Source: Winogradskyella alexanderae
GTDB lineage: Bacteria; Bacteroidota; Bacteroidia; Flavobacteriales; Flavobacteriaceae
Assembly (NCBI RefSeq): GCF_020166335.1
Contig: NZ_JAIUJR010000008.1
Span: forward strand, 62,001-126,000
Length of the DNA stretch: 64,000 nucleotides
Direction: 5' to 3'
The notes under the pieces were generated by a model. It saw only the letters and a program-made list of their open reading frames with translations, was not told where the DNA came from and searched no databases. Made by a program: the position numbers and the translations under genes. Shown piece by piece: positions 43,627-53,520 of the stretch. Position 1 is the first letter of the stretch. Each line of letters starts with the position of its first letter.

Positions 43627-45165
43627 ATGAATGATAAACGATACCGATATATTTTATATGTAATAGTTATAGTAATTATAGGAACTATTACTATACAAGT
43701 GTATTGGAATTACAAAAATTACCTCAATAACAAACAACAACTCATTAGTGACGTACAAGCGAGTTTAGATAAAGCCGTAGACGACTATTATACCAATTTG
43801 GCAGAACGTACCACCTTAGGAATTTTTCTTGAAGGTGACCAGCAGAAGGATCCTTTTGCCGATGGAGGCGATATAGACAAGTTGATAAAAAGTATTGATA
43901 CCATACGAAATGAATTTAAAAACCTAGATCATTTGAACATAAATACATCTGAGGGTATCACGGTATTACGTGGTCGCCAAGCAGACTCCATGGCTCAAGT
44001 TCATGATGATCTCAATCCCACCATCTCTAAGGCTGATTTTAAAAAACGTATTGACAGTTTAAACGAAAATGATACTAATTTTGATATCGAAAATATTGAG
44101 TTACTTACGTCTAAAATCGTGATCTCAATCGGTAAAGATTCTCTTGACATAAAGGAAGTAGATAGTCTTTTGAATGAAGAATTCAATAGAAAACAAATAG
44201 GGATAAAAAGTAAACTTTCCTTTTATCAATCTGATGTCAAGCGGCAGGTCGCAATGATAAAGGATTCCATTTTTAACAAAGATAAATCCAAACAAAACTT
44301 TAATCTAAACGCAATATCCAGATCTAGCTTCTTACCAAAAGGAAGTGTACTAGAATTAAAGTATAGCAACGAAACCCTAACCATATTAAAGCGAAGTTTT
44401 ACTGGTATTTTAATATCTATGATTCTAGTGCTCGCAGTAATTAGTTGCTTGTTTTACCTGTTAAAAATAATTAAGCATCAAAAGCAACTCGCAGAGGTTA
44501 AAAATGACCTTATAAGCAACATAACACATGAATTTAAAACACCAATAGCAACAATTGGTGTAGCACTTGAAAGCATAAGAGATTTTAACGGTATCGATGA
44601 TAAAGAGAAGACCAAAAGGTATGTAGATATGTCTTCGAATCAATTAAACAAACTCAACGTAATGGTTGAGAAACTTCTTGAAACTGCGACTTTAGACAGC
44701 GATAGTTTGGAATTAAATAAGGAAGAAACAAATATTGCAGAGCTACTTAAAATGCTTATAGATAGATATAGAATTCAATTCCCTGACAAAACTTTTAACA
44801 CCAACATAATGGTAAAAGCGTTAATGGTGAATGTAGATGCATTTCATTTTGAAAATGCGATAAATAATATTCTTGACAATGCCGTTAAGTATGGTGGTGC
44901 TATTATAGGCGCAACACTTACTAAAACCGATAAAGGTGTTGAGATACGTATTTCAGACAATGGAAATGGACTCTTCAAGGCGAATAAGGATCAAATTTTT
45001 GAAAAATTCTATCGTGTACCAAAAGGTAACACGCACGATGTAAAAGGATTTGGTATTGGTTTGTATTATACAAAATCAATCATTGAAAAGCACAATGGCT
45101 CCATTCAATTAGACCTTTCAAATAAGCTTACTACCTTTAAAATTTGGTTACCAAATGGCAAGTAA
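43627..45165 (+). CDS. Sensor histidine kinase
   Basis: The 512-residue protein has a first transmembrane helix at about 8-27, a periplasmic sensor region of about 225 residues (no known domain recognised, predicted helical), and a second helix at about 258-281. HisKA has the phospho-acceptor His301 (ISNITHEFKTPIATIG), and HATPase_c shows N-box ILDNAVKYGG, G1 ISDNGNGL and G2 KGFGIGLYYTKSIIEKHNG. Its 3' end overlaps the response regulator by 11 bp, which indicates coupling. No start other than 43627 is available before the first helix. It probably senses an envelope cue tied to the divergent GLPGLI genes. Confidence 0.92.
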   Translation: MNDKRYRYILYVIVIVIIGTITIQVYWNYKNYLNNKQQLISDVQASLDKAVDDYYTNLAERTTLGIFLEGDQQKDPFADGGDIDKLIKSIDTIRNEFKNLDHLNINTSEGITVLRGRQADSMAQVHDDLNPTISKADFKKRIDSLNENDTNFDIENIELLTSKIVISIGKDSLDIKEVDSLLNEEFNRKQIGIKSKLSFYQSDVKRQVAMIKDSIFNKDKSKQNFNLNAISRSSFLPKGSVLELKYSNETLTILKRSFTGILISMILVLAVISCLFYLLKIIKHQKQLAEVKNDLISNITHEFKTPIATIGVALESIRDFNGIDDKEKTKRYVDMSSNQLNKLNVMVEKLLETATLDSDSLELNKEETNIAELLKMLIDRYRIQFPDKTFNTNIMVKALMVNVDAFHFENAINNILDNAVKYGGAIIGATLTKTDKGVEIRISDNGNGLFKANKDQIFEKFYRVPKGNTHDVKGFGIGLYYTKSIIEKHNGSIQLDLSNKLTTFKIWLPNGK

Positions 45166-45838
45166 AATAAAACTCATTTTAGCAGAAGACGAAGTGGCAT
45201 TAGGTCAAATCATTAAGGAAAGTTTAGAGACACGAGACTTTGAAGTTATACTTTGTGATAATGGTGAGAAAGCTTTTGAAAAATACAAATCTGAAAACCC
45301 TGAAATCTTGGTACTTGACGTTATGATGCCAAAAAAAGATGGCTTTACATTAGCAAAGGAAATTAGAGCTATAGACGATACCATCCCAATTATTTTCCTT
45401 ACGGCCAAATCCCAAACTGCAGACGTCGTAGAAGGCTTTTCAATTGGCGGTAATGACTATCTTAAAAAGCCATTTAGCATGGAAGAGTTAATTGTAAGAA
45501 TTCATAACCTTCTAAAACGAACCAAACTCCAAAAGACTGCTGATATTTTAACTGTTGGAAACTATTCCTTTAATTTTCCAAAGCAATTATTACACTTCAA
45601 AGAAGAGGAACCAACGCAGCTCACGCATCGTGAGGCACATTTACTGTTCCACCTTATTAAGAATCAAAACAAGGTACTGGACAGGTCACTGATATTAAAT
45701 AAACTTTGGGGTACTGACGATTTCTTTTCGGCTCGTAGTATGGATGTTTTCATAACAAAACTGAGAAAAAAGCTTAACAGGGACGAAAACATACAAATAA
45801 TAAATGTTAGGGGATTTGGGTATAAACTCACCGTCTAA
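45155..45838 (+). CDS. OmpR/PhoB-family response regulator
   Basis: The 227-residue protein has a receiver domain (1 to about 120) with acidic pocket AEDE, phospho-acceptor Asp55 (ILVLDVMMPKKDG), switch Thr (FLTAKS) and the conserved Lys in YLKKPF. A C-terminal winged-helix DNA-binding domain (about 130-227) shows LTHREAHLLFHLIKN, LNKLWG and the recognition region SARSMDVFITKLRKKL, ending VRGFGYKL. It is cotranscribed with the kinase and most likely binds the GTTAAC-type repeats before its own operon and the GLPGLI genes; that link is inferred from position. Confidence 0.93.
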   Translation: MASKIKLILAEDEVALGQIIKESLETRDFEVILCDNGEKAFEKYKSENPEILVLDVMMPKKDGFTLAKEIRAIDDTIPIIFLTAKSQTADVVEGFSIGGNDYLKKPFSMEELIVRIHNLLKRTKLQKTADILTVGNYSFNFPKQLLHFKEEEPTQLTHREAHLLFHLIKNQNKVLDRSLILNKLWGTDDFFSARSMDVFITKLRKKLNRDENIQIINVRGFGYKLTV

Positions 45839-45904
45839 AGCATAAATTCATATCATTTTCGTTTTACAAAAGTGTGGTTCAATTTTTGTATTTTTCAAAT
45901 CGGA

Positions 45905-46687
45905 ATGAATAAAATACTTTATTTTCTTTTCTTGTTTTGTGGCTTGTGTTTTTCTCAAAATACAATTAAGGCCAATTTCATAGATTCTATGGTAATAGAT
46001 GTCCAAAAGATTTTTGGAGTAGATACCTTTGGAACCATGTACTACAGCACAGACGACAACACATTTAATAAGCGCACCAAGGATACTACAATCACCTATA
46101 CCAATTATCAACTTGCTGAAATCACATCAGCAAATGCTTTTAATCCATTAAAGATTAATCTGTTTTATAGTGATTTTAATACAGTCATCATTTTAGACAA
46201 TAGATTGGCCGAAGTGTATAAAGTGGATTTCAATACTGTAGTACCATATAAAAATGTTACCTACATTTCTACAGGTTTTGATAATACCATTTGGATCTAC
46301 AACCAGGATTTACAACAACTTGAACTTTATGATTACAAAACGAATAAGATTAGGTTAAAAACCGTGCCTTTGCAGTCTGAAGCCCTAGATTTAAAGAGCG
46401 ATTATAATTATTGCTATCTCTTAACCGAAAACTATCTGTACATCTATAATTATTTTGGTAGCCTCGTTAATAAATTCGAAAATATCGGCTATGATAGTTT
46501 AGCATTTAGCAAGGCCCATCTTATACTAAAAGAAAAAAATCAACTTCATATTTTAACTAAAAACAACACTGAAATTAAACGCATTCAGCATCCAAATTTG
46601 TTAATAAGTCAGTTTTTGGTAACCAATGAAACCTTGTATATTTACAACGACGGAATTCTACGTCAATATCGACTTAAACTAGAATAG
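45905..46687 (+). CDS. Exported beta-propeller-like protein, unknown function
   Basis: From ATG 45905 (MNKILYFLFLFCGLCFSQ) the protein has 260 residues and a clear signal peptide; the longer frame from 45872 has none. The mature part is rich in short beta repeats with Tyr/Asn/Asp (YISTGFDNTIWIYNQDLQQLELYDY, YCYLLTENYLYIYNYFGSLVNKF, ILTKNNTEIKRIQHPN), which suggests a small propeller or NHL-like fold. It directly precedes the deoxynucleoside kinase with a 3-bp gap. No function is recognised. Confidence 0.65.
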   Translation: MNKILYFLFLFCGLCFSQNTIKANFIDSMVIDVQKIFGVDTFGTMYYSTDDNTFNKRTKDTTITYTNYQLAEITSANAFNPLKINLFYSDFNTVIILDNRLAEVYKVDFNTVVPYKNVTYISTGFDNTIWIYNQDLQQLELYDYKTNKIRLKTVPLQSEALDLKSDYNYCYLLTENYLYIYNYFGSLVNKFENIGYDSLAFSKAHLILKEKNQLHILTKNNTEIKRIQHPNLLISQFLVTNETLYIYNDGILRQYRLKLE

Positions 46688-46690
46688 ATT

Positions 46691-47305
46691 ATGCATGTTG
46701 CTGTTGCTGGAAACATAGGAGCTGGTAAGACTACGCTCACCAAATTACTTTCTAAACACTACAAATGGGAAGCCCAACTAGAGGATGTTGTGGACAATCC
46801 ATATCTGGATGATTTTTATAATCAAATGGAGCGTTGGAGTTTTAATTTGCAGGTGTATTTTCTAAACAGTAGATTTAGACAAGTAAATCAGATTCACAGT
46901 AGCGGTAAAGACATTATTCAAGACCGAACCATTTATGAAGACGCTCATATTTTTGCTCCTAATCTTCATGCAATGGGATTAATGACCAATCGTGATTTTG
47001 AAAACTATTCGTCCTTATTTAATTTGATGGAATCCTTTGTTAAAGGACCCGATTTACTGATTTACTTAAGAAGCTCAATTCCAAATCTTGTTGCACAAAT
47101 TCATAAACGTGGTCGTGACTACGAAAACTCAATTAGTATAGATTATCTCAGTAGATTAAATGAGCGCTACGAAGCCTGGATTCACGGCTATGACAAAGGC
47201 AACCTATTGATTATAAATGTCGATGATTTGGATTTCGTAGACAATCCAGAAGATCTAGGTGGAATAATAAATAAAATCGATGCACAGATTCATGGTTTAT
47301 TCTAA
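46691..47305 (+). CDS. Deoxynucleoside kinase
   Basis: The 204-residue kinase phosphorylates deoxynucleosides for salvage. P-loop GNIGAGKTTL is at 7-16. The DRTIYEDAHIFA block corresponds to the ERS/DR substrate-binding motif, and KRGRDYENSI is the LID arginine region. LQVYFLNSRFRQVNQI is typical of the deoxyadenosine/deoxyguanosine kinase branch, but specificity cannot be fixed. Its stop codon overlaps the convergent App1-like gene by 4 bp. Confidence 0.9.
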   Translation: MHVAVAGNIGAGKTTLTKLLSKHYKWEAQLEDVVDNPYLDDFYNQMERWSFNLQVYFLNSRFRQVNQIHSSGKDIIQDRTIYEDAHIFAPNLHAMGLMTNRDFENYSSLFNLMESFVKGPDLLIYLRSSIPNLVAQIHKRGRDYENSISIDYLSRLNERYEAWIHGYDKGNLLIINVDDLDFVDNPEDLGGIINKIDAQIHGLF

Positions 47306-48306
47306 TGAATAAAACCATAAGTTCTAGCGTGCGTTAGCGCCTCATCTCCGTCTTCAACAATCAAAACAGGCACTTCGTTATAATCTTTAAATAGATTACT
47401 TACTCGTTTCATGCGTTTCGTATGTTCAACTGCTCTTAAGTAAATGGCTGCAATTCTATTTGGAAACTCCTTAACCACATCTAAATAGATGTAGGCATCC
47501 TTTTCACCACAGTCTCCAATCAAAATAAAATCTAGTTTAGGGTAAGTTTTTAAAATATTAAAAATCTCATGATATTTATGAGCTAACTCCATTTTCGGTG
47601 TTCTGTCAAATGGTGTTCTAAAATCTCTTAGTAAAATAGGTCCTTTTGGAAAATTATTTCGCTTCAGGAAAAATGCAAGATAGCGATAGAGGTTCCATGG
47701 ACTATTGCTAACATAAAAAATAGGATTGGCATCGGTATTGGATTTACCTCTATGTAGTAAATGGTAAAACTCGGAAGCTCCCTCTAGGGCTTTCCTTTTA
47801 TGCGGCGTCTTAAATAAGGTATTTACCACCACTCGCCATTTTAATCTAGACGTAACACCTGTATGGAGTATGGTATCATCAATATCGCTTATTACACCAA
47901 AACTTGTATTGTCACTTGGTATAAGCATTTGACCATTGAATCTATTATCTAGCTGTATTTGTCTTTTCTTGCTTTTAGTTTCATAAGACACGCTATACTC
48001 TAACCAACCTTCTGAATCGATATACTGGTCTAAACAATCTGAAGTTTGATCAATAAGATAATAACCTTCGGCATCTGTTGTACAGTTTAAAACTTTATCA
48101 TTTGGAAGATATACTAATAAAGGCGTTTTTCTAATCTCGTCTGTCTCGAATCGTTTCCATGAATTAAGTAGCAAACTGAACCAATCCTTTTTATCCAAAT
48201 CAATATCCTCGTCCTCTAAAGCGCGACCCTTTAAATACAGATGTTCCTTCGTTCCATAAGTGTCAAAAGGAATAATTTGCAAAGGATCTTTCTTAAACCA
48301 ACTCAA
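47302..48306 (-). CDS. App1-family phosphatase (DUF2183)
   Basis: The 334-residue protein holds the DUF2183/App1 catalytic domain: the HAD-type DxDxT motif in FGVISDIDDTILHTGVTS, then FYVSNSPWNLYRYLAFFLKRNNFPKGP and KLDFILIGDCGEKD. Yeast App1 dephosphorylates phosphatidate, so a lipid-phosphatase role is possible here. The start is a TTG at 48306 (MSWFKKDPLQ); a stop codon lies immediately upstream in frame and no ATG occurs in the first half. No signal peptide is seen, so it is probably cytosolic. Confidence 0.88.
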   Translation of the reverse strand: MSWFKKDPLQIIPFDTYGTKEHLYLKGRALEDEDIDLDKKDWFSLLLNSWKRFETDEIRKTPLLVYLPNDKVLNCTTDAEGYYLIDQTSDCLDQYIDSEGWLEYSVSYETKSKKRQIQLDNRFNGQMLIPSDNTSFGVISDIDDTILHTGVTSRLKWRVVVNTLFKTPHKRKALEGASEFYHLLHRGKSNTDANPIFYVSNSPWNLYRYLAFFLKRNNFPKGPILLRDFRTPFDRTPKMELAHKYHEIFNILKTYPKLDFILIGDCGEKDAYIYLDVVKEFPNRIAAIYLRAVEHTKRMKRVSNLFKDYNEVPVLIVEDGDEALTHARTYGFIH

Positions 48307-48461
48307 TTAAATGCAATTTTAAAAACTTGAATATACTAAATCTATCATTCATCAATTAATCGCCATTCGAAAAACTAAGGGAAATGTTAAAGTGGGAAAA
48401 ACTTCAGCAATTAACAAGTATTTTAGTGGGATTACCATTGTATACAAAAAACCAACTAAAT

Positions 48462-50981
48462 ATGAAGAGAATACTTATACTCATACTGTTATCCGTTTCT
48501 TTTGGATTTATTAATTCCCAGAATGTAATTGAAAATAATACTCCAACACCAAATTATCGGGCGGCTTCAAAATATTCACCAACCAATATTGCTAAAATGG
48601 TACACTCTACATCAGTACGCCCTAATTGGCTAAAAAATGGAAATCGTTTTTGGTATCAGTACAAAACAACCGAAGGCTCCAAATACTATATCGTAGATGC
48701 TGATAACAGAACTAAAAAAGAATTATTTGACAATGAAAAAATGGCAAGATGGCTTACCGAGATTACTAAGGATCCTTACGATGCGAAGCATCTACCCAAG
48801 TTTGATTTTAAGTTTGTAAAAAATGAAACCGCTATTCAATTCTATGTTACTGCTACAGAACAAGTAGAGGATAACCAAGATGAAGAAGAAGGCGAACAAA
48901 AAACAGATACTACATCTACCAAAAAGAAAAAAAACAAGCCAAAGATGGTCAATAAGGTCTACCACCTTGAGTATCGCCTTGGTGGTAATTCTTTAACTGT
49001 TTTGAGTAACGAGAAAAAAGGAAAAGAGGAATGGAAACAATGGGCTAATATAGCACCTGATAGTTCAATCGTTCTTTTTTCTAAAAATTTTAATCTTTAT
49101 TGGATGGATAAAGCGAACTTTCTCAAAGCTGTTAAAAATGCAAAAGACTCCACCATTGTAGAAAATCAATGGACAACAGATGGTGAAGAAAACTATAGTT
49201 ATGGCGGAAGAACTCGTGGAGAAAACAACGAAACTAAACTTAAAAATAAAGATAAGCGTAAATTCGTAGGAGGAATTTGGTCTCATGATTCCAAAAAATT
49301 CGTTTTCCAAAGACGAGATGCCAGACATATTAAGGATTTATGGGTTATAAATACAACCTCTAGTAAGAGACCAACACTTGAAACTTACAAATACCATATG
49401 CCAGGTGAGGACGAATTCTATAAAACAGAAATCCATGTATTTGATACTGAAACAAAAACCAATATTCAAGTTAAATTAGATACGGTAAAACAACAAAGTA
49501 TCCAAATCTATAGAGCACCAAGAAAGAAATCCATTTACAGAGATGACTTTCAGCCTTCACTTTTACTATCTAAAAAAGGTAAAATCTACTTCAATACTAT
49601 AAGTCGAGACCGAAAGAAACTAGACATTTGTGTAGCCGATTTAAATACAGGTGAGGTTAAAGTCTTAATAGAAGAACGATTCAATACTTACATTGAAACG
49701 CGACCATTAGTACTCTTTAATAACGAGACTGAAATGCTACACTGGGCGGAACGATCTGGCTGGGCGCATTATTATTTATATGATGCAGAGGGCAATCTCA
49801 AGAATCAAGTAACAAATGGGTCCTATCATGTAGAGCGGGCAATTGGTGTAGATGAAAAAACTCGAACACTTTATTTTACTGCCCATGGCATTCCGAAAGA
49901 TCAAGATCCATATTATGAGCATATGTATAGAATTAACCTTAACGGAACTGGATTAGGGGCTTTGAATTCGGGCGACTTTAATACCAATATCGACATGGCT
50001 GATTCCAATAAGTACTTTGTTAGTAATTATTCAAGGGTTAATACTGTTCCCAAATCAGAATTGAGAGATAGCAACGGAAAAGTTGTTATGCAACTAGAAG
50101 AAGCCGATCTTTCACAATTAATAGCCTCTGGTTATAAGTTCCCAGAACCTTTTAAAATGAAAGCTGATGATGGCATTACCGACATTTATGGTGTGATGTA
50201 CAAACCGTTTGATTTTGACGAAACAAAAAAATATCCATTATTAGAATATGTCTATCCCGGACCTCAAACTGAAGCTGTAAATAAATCCTTTTCAGTGCGA
50301 ATGGATCGACTTGACCGAATGGCACAACTTGGTTTTATAGTTGTAACAATGGGCAATAGAGGTGGTCATCCAGACAGATCTAAATGGTACCATAACTATG
50401 GTTATGGAAATCTCAGAGATTATGGCCTAGCTGATAAAAAATATGTAGCTGAGCAACTTGCCGACAAGCACGACTTTATCGATATTGAAAAAGTAGGTAT
50501 CTATGGGCATTCTGGAGGTGGTTTTATGTCTACCGCAGCTATGCTTGTCTATCCAGATTTCTTTAAAGCTGCTGTTTCATCTGCAGGAAATCATGACAAT
50601 ACCATTTACAACAGTTGGTGGAGTGAAACACATCATGGTGTACAAGAGGAAATGGATGAAAAAGGGAATACCAAATATAAATATATGATTGACACCAATC
50701 AGGAACTTGCCGATAATCTAAAAGGACATTTAATGTTGATCACGGGAGATGTAGATAACAATGTCCACCCAGGAGGCACAATAAGAATGGCGAATGCCCT
50801 GATAAAAGCTCATAAGCGCTTCGAATTTATGTTAATGCCTGGACAACGTCACGGTTTTGGTAATATGACTGAATATTCGTTTTGGTTAAGAGCAGATCAC
50901 TTCAGTAAATATCTACTAGGACACGAGATGACTGATATTGACATTACCGAAATGAACAGGGATATTCCAAAAAAGAAATAA
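48462..50981 (+). CDS. Exported S9 prolyl-oligopeptidase-family (DPP-IV-like) peptidase
   Basis: From ATG 48462 (MKRILILILLSVSFGFINSQ) it has 839 residues; the frame opens 26 codons earlier but only the internal ATG gives a signal peptide. An N-terminal beta-propeller (DPPIV_N, about 90-560) is followed by an alpha/beta hydrolase. The nucleophile is in YGHSGGGFMS, the Asp in ITGDVDNNVHPGG and the His in GQRHGFGN. YPLLEYVYPGPQTEAV and MGNRGGHPDRSKWY are typical. It probably cleaves Xaa-Pro dipeptides in the periplasm. A Lys/Glu-rich low-complexity stretch near 145-165 is an insertion. It stands alone with its own terminator. Confidence 0.9.
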   Translation: MKRILILILLSVSFGFINSQNVIENNTPTPNYRAASKYSPTNIAKMVHSTSVRPNWLKNGNRFWYQYKTTEGSKYYIVDADNRTKKELFDNEKMARWLTEITKDPYDAKHLPKFDFKFVKNETAIQFYVTATEQVEDNQDEEEGEQKTDTTSTKKKKNKPKMVNKVYHLEYRLGGNSLTVLSNEKKGKEEWKQWANIAPDSSIVLFSKNFNLYWMDKANFLKAVKNAKDSTIVENQWTTDGEENYSYGGRTRGENNETKLKNKDKRKFVGGIWSHDSKKFVFQRRDARHIKDLWVINTTSSKRPTLETYKYHMPGEDEFYKTEIHVFDTETKTNIQVKLDTVKQQSIQIYRAPRKKSIYRDDFQPSLLLSKKGKIYFNTISRDRKKLDICVADLNTGEVKVLIEERFNTYIETRPLVLFNNETEMLHWAERSGWAHYYLYDAEGNLKNQVTNGSYHVERAIGVDEKTRTLYFTAHGIPKDQDPYYEHMYRINLNGTGLGALNSGDFNTNIDMADSNKYFVSNYSRVNTVPKSELRDSNGKVVMQLEEADLSQLIASGYKFPEPFKMKADDGITDIYGVMYKPFDFDETKKYPLLEYVYPGPQTEAVNKSFSVRMDRLDRMAQLGFIVVTMGNRGGHPDRSKWYHNYGYGNLRDYGLADKKYVAEQLADKHDFIDIEKVGIYGHSGGGFMSTAAMLVYPDFFKAAVSSAGNHDNTIYNSWWSETHHGVQEEMDEKGNTKYKYMIDTNQELADNLKGHLMLITGDVDNNVHPGGTIRMANALIKAHKRFEFMLMPGQRHGFGNMTEYSFWLRADHFSKYLLGHEMTDIDITEMNRDIPKKK

Positions 50982-50986
50982 ACAAA

Positions 50987-51014
50987 AAAAGCCACGCTTA
51001 AAAGCGTGGCTTTT
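50987..51014. terminator. Bidirectional terminator between the S9 peptidase and hppA
   Basis: AAAAGCCACGCTT (50987-50999) pairs perfectly with AAGCGTGGCTTTT (51002-51014) over a 2-nt gap. It serves both convergent genes. Confidence 0.9.
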
Positions 51015-51029
51015 ATTATAAGCTTTTAT

Positions 51030-53399
51030 TTAACTTTTTGAAACATCAATTTTCTCAATAATAGTTTCAACTTCAGCATCTTTCTCTGCAGATTTTAAAT
51101 TCTCTTCAAAAGCTTTAAGTTGTGCTTCAACCTCAGCTTCCGTTCCTTTAAAAGTTTTGCTTTCTGTCACCTCTTCACCATTCACTACCATAGTGTATTC
51201 AACAGTAGCCTCAGCTTCATTACTATCAGAGACTATGATCTCTTTTTTAACTTCCTCTGTCTCATAAGATGCCAGCCCAGTAGCAGAAATAGCAATACTC
51301 GGTGCAATAACCAAAGCAACTACAGACATTAATTTCAATAATATATTTAATGAAGGTCCTGAAGTGTCCTTGAAAGGATCACCAACAGTATCACCAACAA
51401 CAGCCGCTTTATGAGCATCTGTTCCTTTACGTCCCTGCTCTTCGATCATCTTTTTAGCATTATCCCAAGCACCACCTGCGTTAGATTGGAAGATAGCCAT
51501 TAAAACTCCGCATGTTGTAACACCTGCCAACAGTCCGCCTAACATTTCGGCTCCACCTATAAATCCTACTGCCACAGGAACTGCAATTGCTAACAAACCT
51601 GGTAATACCATTTCCTTAATCGAAGCAGTAGTAGAAATTTCAACACATTTTTCATATTCAGCAACACCATCTGCTTCATCAAACGTTGCTCTTTGAGCTT
51701 CTGTTGCTTTTGACATATCAGAATCTACAGCTCTCATAACCTCTAATGCCGCTTTTAACTTAGGTATATCTCTAAACTGACGTCTTACTTCTTCAATCAT
51801 TGCCATTGCAGCACGTCCTACAGCATTCATTGACAGTGCTGAAAAGACAAATGGCAACATACCACCTACTAAGAGTCCAGCCATAACTGTTGGCTTTGAA
51901 ACATCTATTGCTGTAACATTTGCTGTTTTCATAAAGGCTGCAAACAAAGCCAATGCTGTTAATGCAGCAGAAGCAATTGCGAATCCTTTACCTATCGCTG
52001 CAGTTGTATTACCCACTGCATCTAATTTGTCTGTACGCTCACGTACCTCGCTAGGTAGCTCTGCCATTTCTGCAATTCCTCCCGCATTATCCGAAATTGG
52101 TCCATAAGCATCAACTGCTAATTGAATTCCTGTATTTGCAAGCATACCTACAGCTGCAATTGCAATACCGTAAAGCCCTGCATAATGGTGAGATACTAAT
52201 ATCGCTGCGGCAATGAGAAGTATTGGAATCATTGTAGACATCATTCCAACACCTAAACCTGCGATTATATTTGTCGCACTACCCGTTTCAGATTGTCTAA
52301 CAATAGATTTAACTGGCTTTGTGCCAGTACCTGTATAATATTCTGTTACCTTACCAACAGCCAACCCAGCAATTAAACCAGCAATTACTGCAATAAAAAC
52401 ACCGAAAGCACCGCTTGGTAAGCCTTCAACCGTTTCAGGTATTAAAGCATTGATTAAAAAGTATGATGCAACAAGCATTAAACCTGCAGATCCAAATTCA
52501 CCAATATTCAATGCCGTTTGTGGATTTCCGCCATCCTTTACTCTTACAAAGAAGGTACCGATGATTGACATAACAATACCAACTGCCGCCAATACCAATG
52601 GTAAATAAACAGCTCCTAAACCGTTAAAATCTGGAGTGACTATATAAGCACCTAATACCATTGTACCGATTATAGAACCTACATAAGATTCGAATAAATC
52701 AGCTCCCATACCTGCTACATCCCCTACATTATCACCTACGTTATCAGCAATGGTTGCTGGGTTTAAGGGGTGATCTTCCGGAATACCAGCTTCCACCTTA
52801 CCTACAAGGTCAGCTCCAACGTCAGCCGCTTTAGTGTAGATACCTCCACCAACACGAGCAAATAATGCAATAGAAGATGCACCTAATGAAAATCCAGAAA
52901 GTACATTTAATACTTCATTGATTCCCCAGCCCATTTCACTGTAGATCATAAATAATCCACTTAGACCTAAAACACCAAGACCAACAACTCCAAGACCCAT
53001 TACAGCACCTCCTGCAAAAGCTACCTCTAAGGCTTTACCTAATGAAGTTCTAGCCGCACTTGTCGTTCTAACATTTGCTTTGGTTGCAACCTTCATTCCT
53101 ATAAATCCTGCAAGTCCAGAACAAATTGCTCCAATAATGAATGATATTGCTACAACCCCGTTTGATCCTTCTTCATTACTACCTTTAAAGAAAAGTAATA
53201 TTGCCACAGCAGCCACAAAAATCGCTAGAATTTTGTATTCCGCTTTCAAAAAAGACATTGCACCATCTGCAATGTTCTTTGCAATTCGTTTCATTTTATC
53301 CGTTCCTTGGTCTTGTTTACTTACCCATGCACTCTTAATGAATACAAACAATAATCCTAAAACACCAAAAGCTGGAAGAGCTTTAATTAAAATATCCAT
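51030..53399 (-). CDS. hppA: Membrane-bound ion-translocating pyrophosphatase with C-terminal tail
   Basis: The 789-residue integral membrane protein pumps H+ and/or Na+ using pyrophosphate. Motifs are [34 protein letters not shown] and the C-terminal [25 protein letters not shown] has Ala where potassium-independent enzymes have Lys, which marks the K+-dependent subfamily. Ion choice cannot be read. About 70 acidic residues after the last membrane helix ([13 protein letters not shown] to the end, Glu/Lys/Val-rich) are not part of the usual fold. The soluble pyrophosphatase gene lies directly upstream. Confidence 0.93.
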   Translation of the reverse strand: MDILIKALPAFGVLGLLFVFIKSAWVSKQDQGTDKMKRIAKNIADGAMSFLKAEYKILAIFVAAVAILLFFKGSNEEGSNGVVAISFIIGAICSGLAGFIGMKVATKANVRTTSAARTSLGKALEVAFAGGAVMGLGVVGLGVLGLSGLFMIYSEMGWGINEVLNVLSGFSLGASSIALFARVGGGIYTKAADVGADLVGKVEAGIPEDHPLNPATIADNVGDNVGDVAGMGADLFESYVGSIIGTMVLGAYIVTPDFNGLGAVYLPLVLAAVGIVMSIIGTFFVRVKDGGNPQTALNIGEFGSAGLMLVASYFLINALIPETVEGLPSGAFGVFIAVIAGLIAGLAVGKVTEYYTGTGTKPVKSIVRQSETGSATNIIAGLGVGMMSTMIPILLIAAAILVSHHYAGLYGIAIAAVGMLANTGIQLAVDAYGPISDNAGGIAEMAELPSEVRERTDKLDAVGNTTAAIGKGFAIASAALTALALFAAFMKTANVTAIDVSKPTVMAGLLVGGMLPFVFSALSMNAVGRAAMAMIEEVRRQFRDIPKLKAALEVMRAVDSDMSKATEAQRATFDEADGVAEYEKCVEISTTASIKEMVLPGLLAIAVPVAVGFIGGAEMLGGLLAGVTTCGVLMAIFQSNAGGAWDNAKKMIEEQGRKGTDAHKAAVVGDTVGDPFKDTSGPSLNILLKLMSVVALVIAPSIAISATGLASYETEEVKKEIIVSDSNEAEATVEYTMVVNGEEVTESKTFKGTEAEVEAQLKAFEENLKSAEKDAEVETIIEKIDVSKS

Positions 53400-53438
53400 A
53401 TTAATATGTGTTAGTTAGTTACTAATTTTTAACGCTGC

Positions 53439-53446
53439 CAAAAATA
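53439..53446 (-). promoter_or_regulatory. -7 box of hppA
   Basis: Minus-strand TATTTTTG (53446-53439) matches TAnnTTTG exactly, 40 nt before the hppA ATG. With the ppa terminator just upstream, hppA has its own promoter. Confidence 0.45.
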
Positions 53447-53462
53447 GAAAAATATACCTGAT

Positions 53463-53491
53463 AAAAAAAGCTACCTTTAATTAAAGATAGC
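53463..53491 (-). terminator. Terminator downstream of ppa
   Basis: On the minus strand GCTATCTTTA (53491-53482) pairs with TAAAGGTAGC (53479-53470), with one mismatch, followed by seven T. Confidence 0.75.
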
Positions 53492-53520
53492 ATTCGATTT
53501 TATTGTGTTCAAGGCTCTTG

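Noticed and set aside
53080-53418. 112-codon plus-strand frame overlapping hppA
   Set aside because: It is antisense to the conserved N-terminal part of the membrane pyrophosphatase and shows no start signal or domain.
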